Source: an uncultured Christensenellaceae bacterium (GTDB taxonomy: Bacteria > Bacillota > Clostridia > Christensenellales > Borkfalkiaceae). From it: a DNA stretch of 64,000 nucleotides. Below are positions 46,175-53,341 of the stretch, piece after piece. Position 1 is the stretch's first letter. Each line of letters begins with the position of its first letter. The stretch spans positions 108,575 through 172,574 of the forward strand of contig CAJUNJ010000002.1 in the NCBI GenBank assembly GCA_910587825.1, read 5' to 3'. The position numbers and the translations under genes are program-made. A model generated the notes under the pieces. It worked only from the letters and a program-made list of their open reading frames with translations, made no database searches and was not told the origin of the DNA.

Positions 46175-46285
46175 AATATCATTCACCGTTTGTAGCAATA
46201 CTTACCGTAGTAAATTGCGTCCGGCTTTAACTTTTCTCCCTATTGGGAACGGATAGCTTCTCCTTCCCTATTGGCTTAGGGAATC
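46175..46285 (-). ncRNA. TR-RT spacer, part of the predicted DGR template RNA
   Basis: Non-coding stretch between TR and the RT start, with a 7-bp stem-loop at 46264-46283 and a smaller TCCC/GGGA hairpin at 46237-46248. In the studied Bordetella phage DGR the equivalent spacer RNA folds and primes cDNA synthesis; the same role is inferred. Confidence 0.55.
46264..46283 (-). repeat. Stem-loop immediately 3' of TR
   Basis: TTCCCTA/TAGGGAA 7-bp perfect stem with a 6-nt loop, 2 nt beyond TR in the coding sense. Confidence 0.7.
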
Positions 46286-46370
46286 CGGAAGCACGTCATT
46301 GTCATTGTCAGCGTTGTTGTAATTCGCATTGCCATTGTTGTTCACATTAGCAAAGTAATTCGCGGAAACG
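46286..46370 (-). repeat. DGR template repeat (TR)
   Basis: 85 bp. Read in the VR frame it encodes an Asn-rich string, V-S-A-N-Y-F-A-N-V-N-N-N-G-N-A-N-Y-N-N, with eleven AAY codons, the form that diversifies most without making stop codons. It holds 27 adenines on the coding strand, 15 of which differ in VR. Located between avd and the RT gene, the usual place. Confidence 0.97.
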
Positions 46371-46386
46371 CGCCCTTTGATAGAAA

Positions 46387-46872
46387 CTACCCTTTTAAAT
46401 GCGTTTTGATTTGATTATCTTTCTGACGCCACTTTTTTATTAATTCGATTTCTCGATTAATATCTTTTACATATGGCTCATAAGCATTAACATCTACTTC
46501 GAAAATATCAATTGTTCGCTGTAGAATAATCAAAAGCTGATTAGCATTTGCTATCGCGCTGTTTTGGTATTCCCTTCGTTGATTGTACTCATTTATAGCC
46601 GTTGGGTAAATTGACTTGGCCGCAACAAGGTTTGCCGTAAGCAAAGCAGCTGTTCTGTTTAATTGTGTTTTGCAATCTTGAAGTAAATATCGATACTTCG
46701 AATAGTTCTCTTCATCATCTTTTCCATAGGCATACCGAAGTTGAATAAAGCGTTTGAAATCTTTGACTCCAAAATCTCTATTTGCAAAATCGGTAAGCCT
46801 AGTTTGAAGATCTATAGCGAACACAATCGATTGGTATCGTGATTCTTTTCGATCTGCCGCGAGAACGCTCAC
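46387..46872 (-). CDS. avd: Avd-like DGR accessory protein
   Basis: 161 residues, all helical, with basic patches ('RFIQLRYAYGKDDEENYSKYRYLL', 'IKKWRQKD'), consistent with the four-helix Avd that forms a pentamer, binds the RT and template RNA and is required for homing. Somewhat longer than the roughly 128-residue Bordetella Avd. GTG start at 46872 overlaps the xkdX stop as GTGA, so translation is coupled to a tail gene. The call rests on position between the tail gene and TR plus composition; sequence identity to Avd is not evident by eye. Confidence 0.75.
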   Translation of the reverse strand: MSVLAADRKESRYQSIVFAIDLQTRLTDFANRDFGVKDFKRFIQLRYAYGKDDEENYSKYRYLLQDCKTQLNRTAALLTANLVAAKSIYPTAINEYNQRREYQNSAIANANQLLIILQRTIDIFEVDVNAYEPYVKDINREIELIKKWRQKDNQIKTHLKG

Positions 46873-47012
46873 TTATAATCCTCGCCGGTAATTAATTTGT
46901 ATTCCGATTCAGAAATATAACCGCTACCGACGGCATTATATACACGCTCTTTATCCCACATACCAGAATTATACCAACGCTTTACGTTAAAAAAATTATT
47001 GCTATGTTTCAT
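46869..47012 (-). CDS. XkdX family phage protein
   Basis: 47 residues. The pattern 'NNFFNVKRWYNSGMWDKERVYNAV' then 'GYISESEYKLITGEDY' is the XkdX signature of PBSX-like and many Firmicutes phages, encoded between tail fibre and lysis genes. GGAGAA precedes the ATG at 47012. Its stop overlaps the avd GTG start. Confidence 0.88.
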   Translation of the reverse strand: MKHSNNFFNVKRWYNSGMWDKERVYNAVGSGYISESEYKLITGEDYK

Positions 47013-47022
47013 AGTGTTCTCC

Positions 47023-47337
47023 TTAAAGTTTTACTCCAGTCATCATGGCCAAATATGCAATATCCGCCTGAAGCTGCATTCTATCAAGAGTCTCAGGAGG
47101 AATATCACGAAGTATAAACCAATAGGCGCCTTCGTATTCCATAAGTTGAACAAGCTCCATATTAGTATGAATCTCTTCTTTTTCTCCGTCAGATATAGTT
47201 ACAGAATATAAGTTATCCTGAAACGCTTCTTCCTTTATCTCTTTCTGTGAAACATAATTATTACCGTTAAGCTTAAGGTCATCGAGTATAGTACCATCAG
47301 CTAAAGTAATAGAATATACTTTTTCTAATTCATTCAT
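47023..47337 (-). CDS. Small conserved phage tail-region protein
   Basis: 104 residues, N-terminal beta-rich ('VYSITLADGTILDDLKLNGNNYVS') and C-terminal 'LDRMQLQADIAYLAMMTGVKL', a phrase commonly seen in proteins encoded just upstream of xkdX in Firmicutes phages. Function unknown; possibly a baseplate or fibre accessory protein. It sits between VR and avd. Confidence 0.7.
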   Translation of the reverse strand: MNELEKVYSITLADGTILDDLKLNGNNYVSQKEIKEEAFQDNLYSVTISDGEKEEIHTNMELVQLMEYEGAYWFILRDIPPETLDRMQLQADIAYLAMMTGVKL

Positions 47338-47363
47338 TTAAGTTTTCTCCATAATTAAACTTC

Positions 47364-47378
47364 GGGGTACAAGACCCC
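47364..47378 (-). repeat. Stem-loop downstream of VR
   Basis: GGGGT/ACCCC with a 5-nt loop, 5 nt beyond the variable-protein stop and about 26 nt beyond VR. A GC-rich hairpin after VR aids homing in phage DGRs; it is shorter than the 7-8 bp examples known. Confidence 0.6.
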
Positions 47379-47383
47379 TCACA

Positions 47384-48211
47384 TTAACTGCCAATAAGGA
47401 AGTACGGAAGCACGACACTGACAAAGTCAGCGTAGTAGCAATCCGCAAAGCCATCGTTGTCCACAATAGCAAAGTAATCCGCGGAAACGACATCGCGAAG
47501 CCAAATCCAACTTCTCATATCGCTTAAGAACTTCATGTTTAATCTGAATATCGAAAGCTGAGTTTTGGCAGTGGTGTACAAATACGGAATGTTCGAGCCA
47601 TCACAAGCGGGTGCAAATATAGGGCAACCATACACCATTATTTCATTCATCAATTCAACATCAGAATCGACCCAAGCTCCGCCAGAAGGTTTACCATTTG
47701 ATACAGCATTTGTAAATATGTCTTTATGCGTAAGCACCATATCGCCGAAAGCTGCACGAATTGTACTCTTTGCGCTATCCAGACCGGATTTTCGCATTTT
47801 ACTGTTTATGTAACCGCCAGTTGTCGTATAGTCATCGTTCATAACGTGCGAATATAATGGTGTACGAGGCAGAATTACAAGATGGTGCTTCGTAAGAGCA
47901 GTACTGCCAATATTGTAGAAATAGTCCATATCGGCAATAACCCAATCTTTACCACCAATTGTCCAGTAGTCGCCGATGTACAGGTCTTTAAAAGTTCCAT
48001 TTTGAATTGCAGCCTTCTGCGCCGCAGTTACACTTGTACCGAGATACTTTCCTCTGTAGAGGTTTTTATGCATTGTGGGCGCAAGTACGGATTCAAGTAA
48101 AGATGCAGCCGCATCGGAGAAAGGTATTGCCTTGGTTCCATCAGAACCATCTTTAAGTAATACGTCTCCATCGTTAAACGAAATCGCCCTAGGGTATTCA
48201 TTAATTCTCAT
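47384..48211 (-). CDS. DGR variable protein (phage receptor-binding, lectin-like C-terminus)
   Basis: 275 residues. N-terminal tail-attachment part ('AISFNDGDVLLKDGSDGTKAIPFSDAAASLL'), then a domain with 'IGDYWTIGGKDWVIADMDYF' and a C-terminal 'SWIWLRDVVSADYFA' block typical of C-type-lectin-fold DGR targets. VR encodes residues 242-269; thirteen residues between 245 and 266 differ from TR, mostly Asn in TR replaced by Asp, Phe, Tyr, Ile or Ser. The constant end 'VLPYFLIGS' closes the fold. Expected at the phage tail tip, binding host surface. Confidence 0.93.
   Translation of the reverse strand: MRINEYPRAISFNDGDVLLKDGSDGTKAIPFSDAAASLLESVLAPTMHKNLYRGKYLGTSVTAAQKAAIQNGTFKDLYIGDYWTIGGKDWVIADMDYFYNIGSTALTKHHLVILPRTPLYSHVMNDDYTTTGGYINSKMRKSGLDSAKSTIRAAFGDMVLTHKDIFTNAVSNGKPSGGAWVDSDVELMNEIMVYGCPIFAPACDGSNIPYLYTTAKTQLSIFRLNMKFLSDMRSWIWLRDVVSADYFAIVDNDGFADCYYADFVSVVLPYFLIGS
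47405..47489 (-). repeat. DGR variable repeat (VR)
   Basis: 85 bp matching TR over its full length. Fifteen differences, six A-to-G and nine A-to-T, all at TR adenines on the coding strand; none of the 58 non-adenine positions differs. The terminal GTGCTTCCG, free of adenine, is identical and can act as the initiation-of-homing end. Confidence 0.97.
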
Positions 48212-48223
48212 TTTATTATCTCC

Positions 48224-49456
48224 TTATTTTTCATACACGGCTTTTTCCAATGCCACAACTCTCTCAAGGATAGATAATAAATCGTCGGGGTTAGCAAGTA
48301 AAACTACGGTTTCGATGTAATCTCCATTTGCGTCGGTAACATAATTACCATCGCTATCTTCCATTTTAGTCGTAATTTTGTAACCTGCAAGCTGATTTAT
48401 TAAATTTGATATATCTGTATCCTTTGCTTGCTGTGCGTACATTTTAGCCATGTTGGCTGATTCCTCGGCATTATCTGCGGATGCTGCCGCATTTGATTCT
48501 GAAGTACTTGCCGCCGATGCTGAGCCAGCTGCACTTGATGCTGAATTTGCCGCATTGGTTTCTGAAGTGCTAGCAGCAAATGCCGAGTTATCCGCATTCG
48601 TAGCAGAACTTGCTGCACTTGTTTCAGATGCTTTTGAATTTGTTTCGGAAGTCTTTGCTTTGGTTTCTGATTCTGCAGCTTTTGATGCTGATGTAGCAGC
48701 CGCTGAGGCAGAATTAGCAGAATTGGTTTCAGAAGTTTTAGCTGCATTCTCGGATGCTTTCGCATTAGTTTCAGATGTCTTTGAAGCTGTCTCGGATGTT
48801 TTTGCATTGGTTTCTGAAGTTTTAGCTTTTTCAGCAGATGTTGCAGCCGCCGAAGCGGAATTGGACGCATCATTAGCTGAATTTGCCGCTGCAGTTTCAG
48901 ATGCTTTTGAATTTGTTTCGGAAGTCTTAGCGTTGTTTTCAGAAGTTCTTGCATTGTTCTCTGAAATCTTAGCATTGTCTTCTGATAACTTTGCATTCCT
49001 TGCGTTTTCCTTAACAACCTCCACATAACCTTGTATTGTCTTGTATTCGTTAGTCGATTCAATATCTCCACTTTGTATAGGATTCTTATCGACCTCAACT
49101 TTTATTGTTCCCGATGCGGCAACCATAGTTCCGATTCTAATTTCTATAATCGGTTCAAGCACACCCGGGAACGTGGTTATCTGATGCGTAACTTCGAAAT
49201 ATAAAACGGTTCCATCACTATTACAACCCAATGCGGGATTGTAAACATATGTGCCGTCCTTTTTCTTTATGCGAATGTTTCCTTCTGCATTAGCCGGTAT
49301 GCTATACGGCATATAATCAGAAAATAACGATACAGCAATTATAGGAAGGCTGTTGTCATACTGAACAACATGAATTTGCTCATTTACTGCTCTTCTTTTA
49401 AAATCGACAGAGACTTTGTGAACAAATTTATCCGAAGCCGGGGTGTATTGTACCAT
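48224..49456 (-). CDS. Baseplate upper protein/tail fibre with long Ser-Thr-Asn-Ala repeats
   Basis: 410 residues. N-terminal BppU-like domain (about 1-140: 'SVDFKRRAVNEQIHVVQYDNSLPIIAVSLF'). Residues about 150-345 are short repeats of the form (S/T)ETNAK(T/A), a low-complexity trimeric stalk. C-terminal 'LSILERVVALEKAVYEK' is a coiled coil. It precedes the variable protein by 12 bp and likely carries it or shares the baseplate. The repeat DNA leaves open long antisense frames that I do not regard as genes. Confidence 0.85.
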   Translation of the reverse strand: MVQYTPASDKFVHKVSVDFKRRAVNEQIHVVQYDNSLPIIAVSLFSDYMPYSIPANAEGNIRIKKKDGTYVYNPALGCNSDGTVLYFEVTHQITTFPGVLEPIIEIRIGTMVAASGTIKVEVDKNPIQSGDIESTNEYKTIQGYVEVVKENARNAKLSEDNAKISENNARTSENNAKTSETNSKASETAAANSANDASNSASAAATSAEKAKTSETNAKTSETASKTSETNAKASENAAKTSETNSANSASAAATSASKAAESETKAKTSETNSKASETSAASSATNADNSAFAASTSETNAANSASSAAGSASAASTSESNAAASADNAEESANMAKMYAQQAKDTDISNLINQLAGYKITTKMEDSDGNYVTDANGDYIETVVLLANPDDLLSILERVVALEKAVYEK

Positions 49457-49480
49457 TGTTCCTCATCCTCTTAAATATCT

Positions 49481-49858
49481 TTATTGTTCTATGTAACACT
49501 CCAAAGAAAGCATTTCATTTATGCTAAAATTAATAGGCGCAAGCTCATCGAGTGCAAACTTAATATCGCCATTGTCTTCCACAGGCATTTCTTCAAGTTC
49601 TTTAATTTTAGCATTACACTCATCTACTTTTCCATTTTGAATTATTACACCGCCATTCTGCGATTGAAGAGCTTGTCCGTTTGGGTCTTTCTCTGCGTAC
49701 TCGTCGATTATTTCAGACATCTTCGTACGATAAAAATTCACGTCTTCTTCCAAACCCTTCAAAAGCTTCATCAGCTTGTATGCGATAAACACGGGCAACT
49801 TATCGTTAACATGTTCCATTAAAACCCTGTTTGCCGCCACTTTATCTATAAGTTTCAT
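49481..49858 (-). CDS. Small phage protein, DUF1617-like
   Basis: 125 residues, helical with an acidic middle ('EEDVNFYRTKMSEIIDEYAEKDPNG'). The shape and location after the tail endopeptidase resemble DUF1617-type proteins of Firmicutes phages. Function unknown. Confidence 0.55.
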   Translation of the reverse strand: MKLIDKVAANRVLMEHVNDKLPVFIAYKLMKLLKGLEEDVNFYRTKMSEIIDEYAEKDPNGQALQSQNGGVIIQNGKVDECNAKIKELEEMPVEDNGDIKFALDELAPINFSINEMLSLECYIEQ

Positions 49859-49868
49859 TGTTTCTCCT

Positions 49869-52556
49869 TTATGTTACTAAACGTAAACGTGCGGTGCTTC
49901 CATCTGCATAAAGCAAAAACTTTTTGTCTCCAACCATAATATAACCATCCAAATAAAGATTTCTCCATTTGTATTTTTCGGAACCAATATCGTATGTGTT
50001 TCCGTTATACGGCGAAATATGGCGTAAAAAGTCAAGATAAACAGCATCGGAATCGTGAAAATGTAATTCTTTTGTTCCGCTATCAATAAATTGCGAATCG
50101 TCATAGCCAATAAAAGCACTTGGAAACGTCTGAGTTTTTCCGCTATTACCAACATCGATCGTCATAGATTTTATCTCTGACCAACCACCCCATGTAAAAT
50201 GAATTTTAAAATAAAAAGTTTTACGTTGCTTTAACGTATAAGCATTACCGCTTGAATCCTTTATTTTAATTGTAATATCTCTTGAACCCCAGTTGTTTTC
50301 CAAATAAGCTGTTACTGTTTCTCCTTCTTGAGTATACTCAAACGACATTACCCGCTTATTGCTAACATATAGCGAAGTGTTTGCTAGTTGAATGGCTCCA
50401 GCATATAATGTTTTTGTATAGATTGAATTAACAAAATTTCCGTCTTTACAATTTAGAGTTAGAATTGAAATGCTACTGCCAGCATTACTAACACGAATTT
50501 CAAATGCCGCGTTATTTTGAGAATCTTTTGTTCGTATAACTTTTGATGTTTCGTTAGAAAGACTCTGCGTTTCCAATACCAACCCAGCAATCTCACCGGT
50601 ATTAGCATATATCGTTCCTCTAATTAATGCATTTCTTGCTTCGAGTAATCCTGTCGAATTATTTACTCGAAAGGCATTTTCGGCATCTTCATTCGAACCA
50701 ATATCATCTAACGAACCTAATCCATAAGCCTTACCAGAAAGAACAATACTGTCAGTTTCAAGTTGACTCACTTTTAGTTTGTTAATTATTGCCTCAGCCC
50801 GAATATAAACCTGCCCCTCTTTTGTTACTTCAAAAAGCGATTTTGTTTCTTTGTTGCCATCATCATTCGTAACTTCTACAGGTGTGCTTATAAACTGCGA
50901 ACCTTCGATTATTGAACCCTTTAAAGTATGACCTGTTAACACTTCTTCGATATTAGCGTTTTTAATTTGCAGAACTCCATTTTGAATTTCGCAACCACCT
51001 ATTACGCCTTTTCGTGCCGTTAGGGTTCCATCTTGCGTTACTTCAAACCAAATGTCGCCGTTCGGGTCGGGTGCGGTTTGTAAGCCGACACCTTGTATCA
51101 TGTTACCGGCTATAAAGTCAGCAACTATTTTACCATCCATTGTTATGGCGACACCTTTATTCTTTTTATCGTTATCTGCGAACGAAGAATAATGGTTGTC
51201 TGTATAGCACAAACCCGACATATTCCAACGCCAAATTCTTTGAGCATCTTCTATCTCGGGCGCATCCATAATAAGTATTTCATCAGGATGCTTTCCGCCT
51301 TTCGAACTGTGAATTACAACGTAGCCGCCAGAGTTCCCGCTGATCGCCATTACCGTTTCATCAAGCAACTTATCAACATAGCTCTTACTTGTCGTGTTTG
51401 CAAGCGTTTTACTTTGCTCTGATAAAGAATTAGCGAGATTGTTTTTAATTGAACCAAGCTCTATCTTCTTATACTTGTCGGATAATACATCGTATACTGT
51501 TTTTACGCATTTGGCTGTTGCGCTTACACCCAATTCAGGAAACTCGACGTACACAGTATCACATAAGCGAATTTCTTCAAGTATTGCATAGTCCTTGTAG
51601 TCGCTAGTTTTTGAAAGCGGTTCGAATGATACTTCAATAGAAACTTTTGGAACGCCAACTTCGTTATCTTTAATGTACTTTTTCGTTGCGTTATAAAGCT
51701 CAAGCTCTGTGGGTTGTTCGGTAAATTTATCCGACATATCGAGAGTTAAAATCCGAACAAACGAGAACGAACCTTCTACTTCAACAATCTTTTCGGGAAT
51801 ATGAATAACTTTGTTATTTCCCTCATCATCTTTTTCGGAAGAATCTTCCGCATCCGATTCGTGAAGTGTAACAAGCTTATTATCTGTTTCCGAATACCAA
51901 TAAGGATACACCGCAGTGTATACAGAATCGCAGTTTTCTTCTTGTTCGAGATCGGTAAGGTTTTTACCATAACGAATAGTTACGCCTTTATCCTCTCCTC
52001 TACTCATCCAAAGCTTAACAGAATATCCGTCGAATTCATATTCAGCGGCTCCGTATGTATCAATAATAGAACCTTCAGAACCAGCAAGCAATGAACGCAT
52101 ACTTCTAGGATTAGAAAGTTTAAATTTACCAGTGGCTATCTTATTTGTCCAAAAGGTAAAAGGACAATCTCTAACACATTGATTTTTAAATTCGTCGAAT
52201 ACATTCTGTACAGTCGTGTTCGGTTCCTCTAATGAGAAAGCTGAAACGGGGTACCCAGATAAATCGTAGCTAATATGCTCCGCATTGATTGTTACAATTC
52301 CATCAATAGGTTTCGAGATAGAATATATTCTAAACGGCTGCGGTTTGGAATACGGATTAGACTTTGTTACGATGATTTTTCTCAATCCGATATCATTGTA
52401 GTGCCTACCATTTATAGGGTAATCCATCTCAAGTTCGAATTCCCCGTTTCGTTCCTCTGTTATTTCACAAGTTTCAGCATCGGGAAGAACACCAATACCA
52501 TTTGTTTCAAATTCGGTTTCATTTGAATCAAATAATTTAATTAAATTGTCCACCAT
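49869..52556 (-). CDS. Phage tail protein with endopeptidase-like N-terminus (Tal)
   Basis: 895 residues. N-terminus (about 1-370) resembles the phage minor structural/tail-associated family: 'LPDAETCEITEERNGEFELEMDYPING', 'AEHISYDLSGYPV', 'KNLTDLEQEENCDSVYTAVYPYW'. Middle is beta-helical with 'NGVLQIKNANIEEV' and 'LIRGTIYANTGEIAG' fibre-like turns; the C-terminus 'LHFHDSDAVYLDFLRHISPYNGNTYDIGSEKYKWRNLYLDG' is typical of receptor-contacting tips. No clear cell-wall hydrolase motif. Confidence 0.85.
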   Translation of the reverse strand: MVDNLIKLFDSNETEFETNGIGVLPDAETCEITEERNGEFELEMDYPINGRHYNDIGLRKIIVTKSNPYSKPQPFRIYSISKPIDGIVTINAEHISYDLSGYPVSAFSLEEPNTTVQNVFDEFKNQCVRDCPFTFWTNKIATGKFKLSNPRSMRSLLAGSEGSIIDTYGAAEYEFDGYSVKLWMSRGEDKGVTIRYGKNLTDLEQEENCDSVYTAVYPYWYSETDNKLVTLHESDAEDSSEKDDEGNNKVIHIPEKIVEVEGSFSFVRILTLDMSDKFTEQPTELELYNATKKYIKDNEVGVPKVSIEVSFEPLSKTSDYKDYAILEEIRLCDTVYVEFPELGVSATAKCVKTVYDVLSDKYKKIELGSIKNNLANSLSEQSKTLANTTSKSYVDKLLDETVMAISGNSGGYVVIHSSKGGKHPDEILIMDAPEIEDAQRIWRWNMSGLCYTDNHYSSFADNDKKNKGVAITMDGKIVADFIAGNMIQGVGLQTAPDPNGDIWFEVTQDGTLTARKGVIGGCEIQNGVLQIKNANIEEVLTGHTLKGSIIEGSQFISTPVEVTNDDGNKETKSLFEVTKEGQVYIRAEAIINKLKVSQLETDSIVLSGKAYGLGSLDDIGSNEDAENAFRVNNSTGLLEARNALIRGTIYANTGEIAGLVLETQSLSNETSKVIRTKDSQNNAAFEIRVSNAGSSISILTLNCKDGNFVNSIYTKTLYAGAIQLANTSLYVSNKRVMSFEYTQEGETVTAYLENNWGSRDITIKIKDSSGNAYTLKQRKTFYFKIHFTWGGWSEIKSMTIDVGNSGKTQTFPSAFIGYDDSQFIDSGTKELHFHDSDAVYLDFLRHISPYNGNTYDIGSEKYKWRNLYLDGYIMVGDKKFLLYADGSTARLRLVT

Positions 52557-53341
52557 TTCGGAATTACCTCCAAGCTCGTTATCTCTCCAGAAAAAGAAAT
52601 ATCGTTAATCCCCGGACGCAATTTCGGGAATGTGTTTAAACTGAATTTTACCTTAGAATTACAATTTGTTTCGTCCTTGTAAACTTCCATTAAATCACTA
52701 TCTATTACCAAATACCCATTAACGGATAAAATAGTAATAGTATTGTTGCCTATCTGAATTTCACCAGATCCATTACCGTAAACTTTAATTATAGGCGATG
52801 ATGGATGTGATGTCGGATTAACCAAACATCTAAGCGGCTCTAAAAAACCTTCGATTTTATTTCTCGACGAATCGAGTACCGACTGATTTTCCGAGTCTTC
52901 AATTCCGTATTTGCTTTTTACGAAATTAACTGCTCTATCACCACTTTTAAGAAACCTTTGGGGTTTGCAATTAAATTCTATTGCCGCGGAACCGGCTATC
53001 TGATAAGCATTAGTTATTTCAACAGCTTTTTGATATGACGCTAAACGATAATATTCAGGCTCATAAGAGTCTTCGAGTCTAGCATATCCAGATGCCGAAT
53101 TAAGCCACTCGGCAAGCATATTCGCGAGGATTGTGAAGTTTTTCTTACCCTCTTGCCCAAAAGACACAGTATAAGATCGGGATACGTTTTTGTATGATTC
53201 TTTATCAATCAACAAATCGCCATCCCGACCCGGAATATGTACTGTATCGTAATCTCTCTGCGGAACCTGATAATTCGGCGGGGACCAAACTTCGATTCCG
53301 AGATCTTTGGAAGACCGCCCATTAAATATGATTATCCCCAT
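52541..53341 (-). CDS. Phage distal tail protein (Dit)
   Basis: 266 residues. Siphovirus Tail family: 'NGRSSKDLGIEVWSPPNYQVPQRDYDTVHIPGRDGDLLIDKESYKNV' then 'CKPQRFLKSGDRAV' and a C-terminal galectin-like part 'PSSPIIKVYGNGSGEIQIGN'. Hub between the tube and the baseplate. It overlaps both neighbours by 10-16 bp. Confidence 0.9.
   Translation of the reverse strand: MGIIIFNGRSSKDLGIEVWSPPNYQVPQRDYDTVHIPGRDGDLLIDKESYKNVSRSYTVSFGQEGKKNFTILANMLAEWLNSASGYARLEDSYEPEYYRLASYQKAVEITNAYQIAGSAAIEFNCKPQRFLKSGDRAVNFVKSKYGIEDSENQSVLDSSRNKIEGFLEPLRCLVNPTSHPSSPIIKVYGNGSGEIQIGNNTITILSVNGYLVIDSDLMEVYKDETNCNSKVKFSLNTFPKLRPGINDISFSGEITSLEVIPKWWTI

Larger units (their letters stand above)
44978..48211 (-). mobile_element. 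Diversity-generating retroelement cassette
   Basis: Contains, in transcription order, a variable protein with VR, two small tail genes, an Avd-like gene, TR and the reverse transcriptase. VR and TR match over 85 bp with only template-adenine differences. All genes are co-oriented with the phage tail operon. Confidence 0.95.

Noticed and set aside
44978..46198. Retron, group II intron or Abi-type reverse transcriptase
   Set aside because: IGxxxSQ motif, an adjacent TR/VR pair and absence of maturase or intron structure point to a DGR.
48450..49028. Repeat tract as a CRISPR array or an antisense gene on the plus strand
   Set aside because: Units are contiguous codon repeats without spacers, in frame with the fibre gene; the antisense frame is open only because of the repeats.
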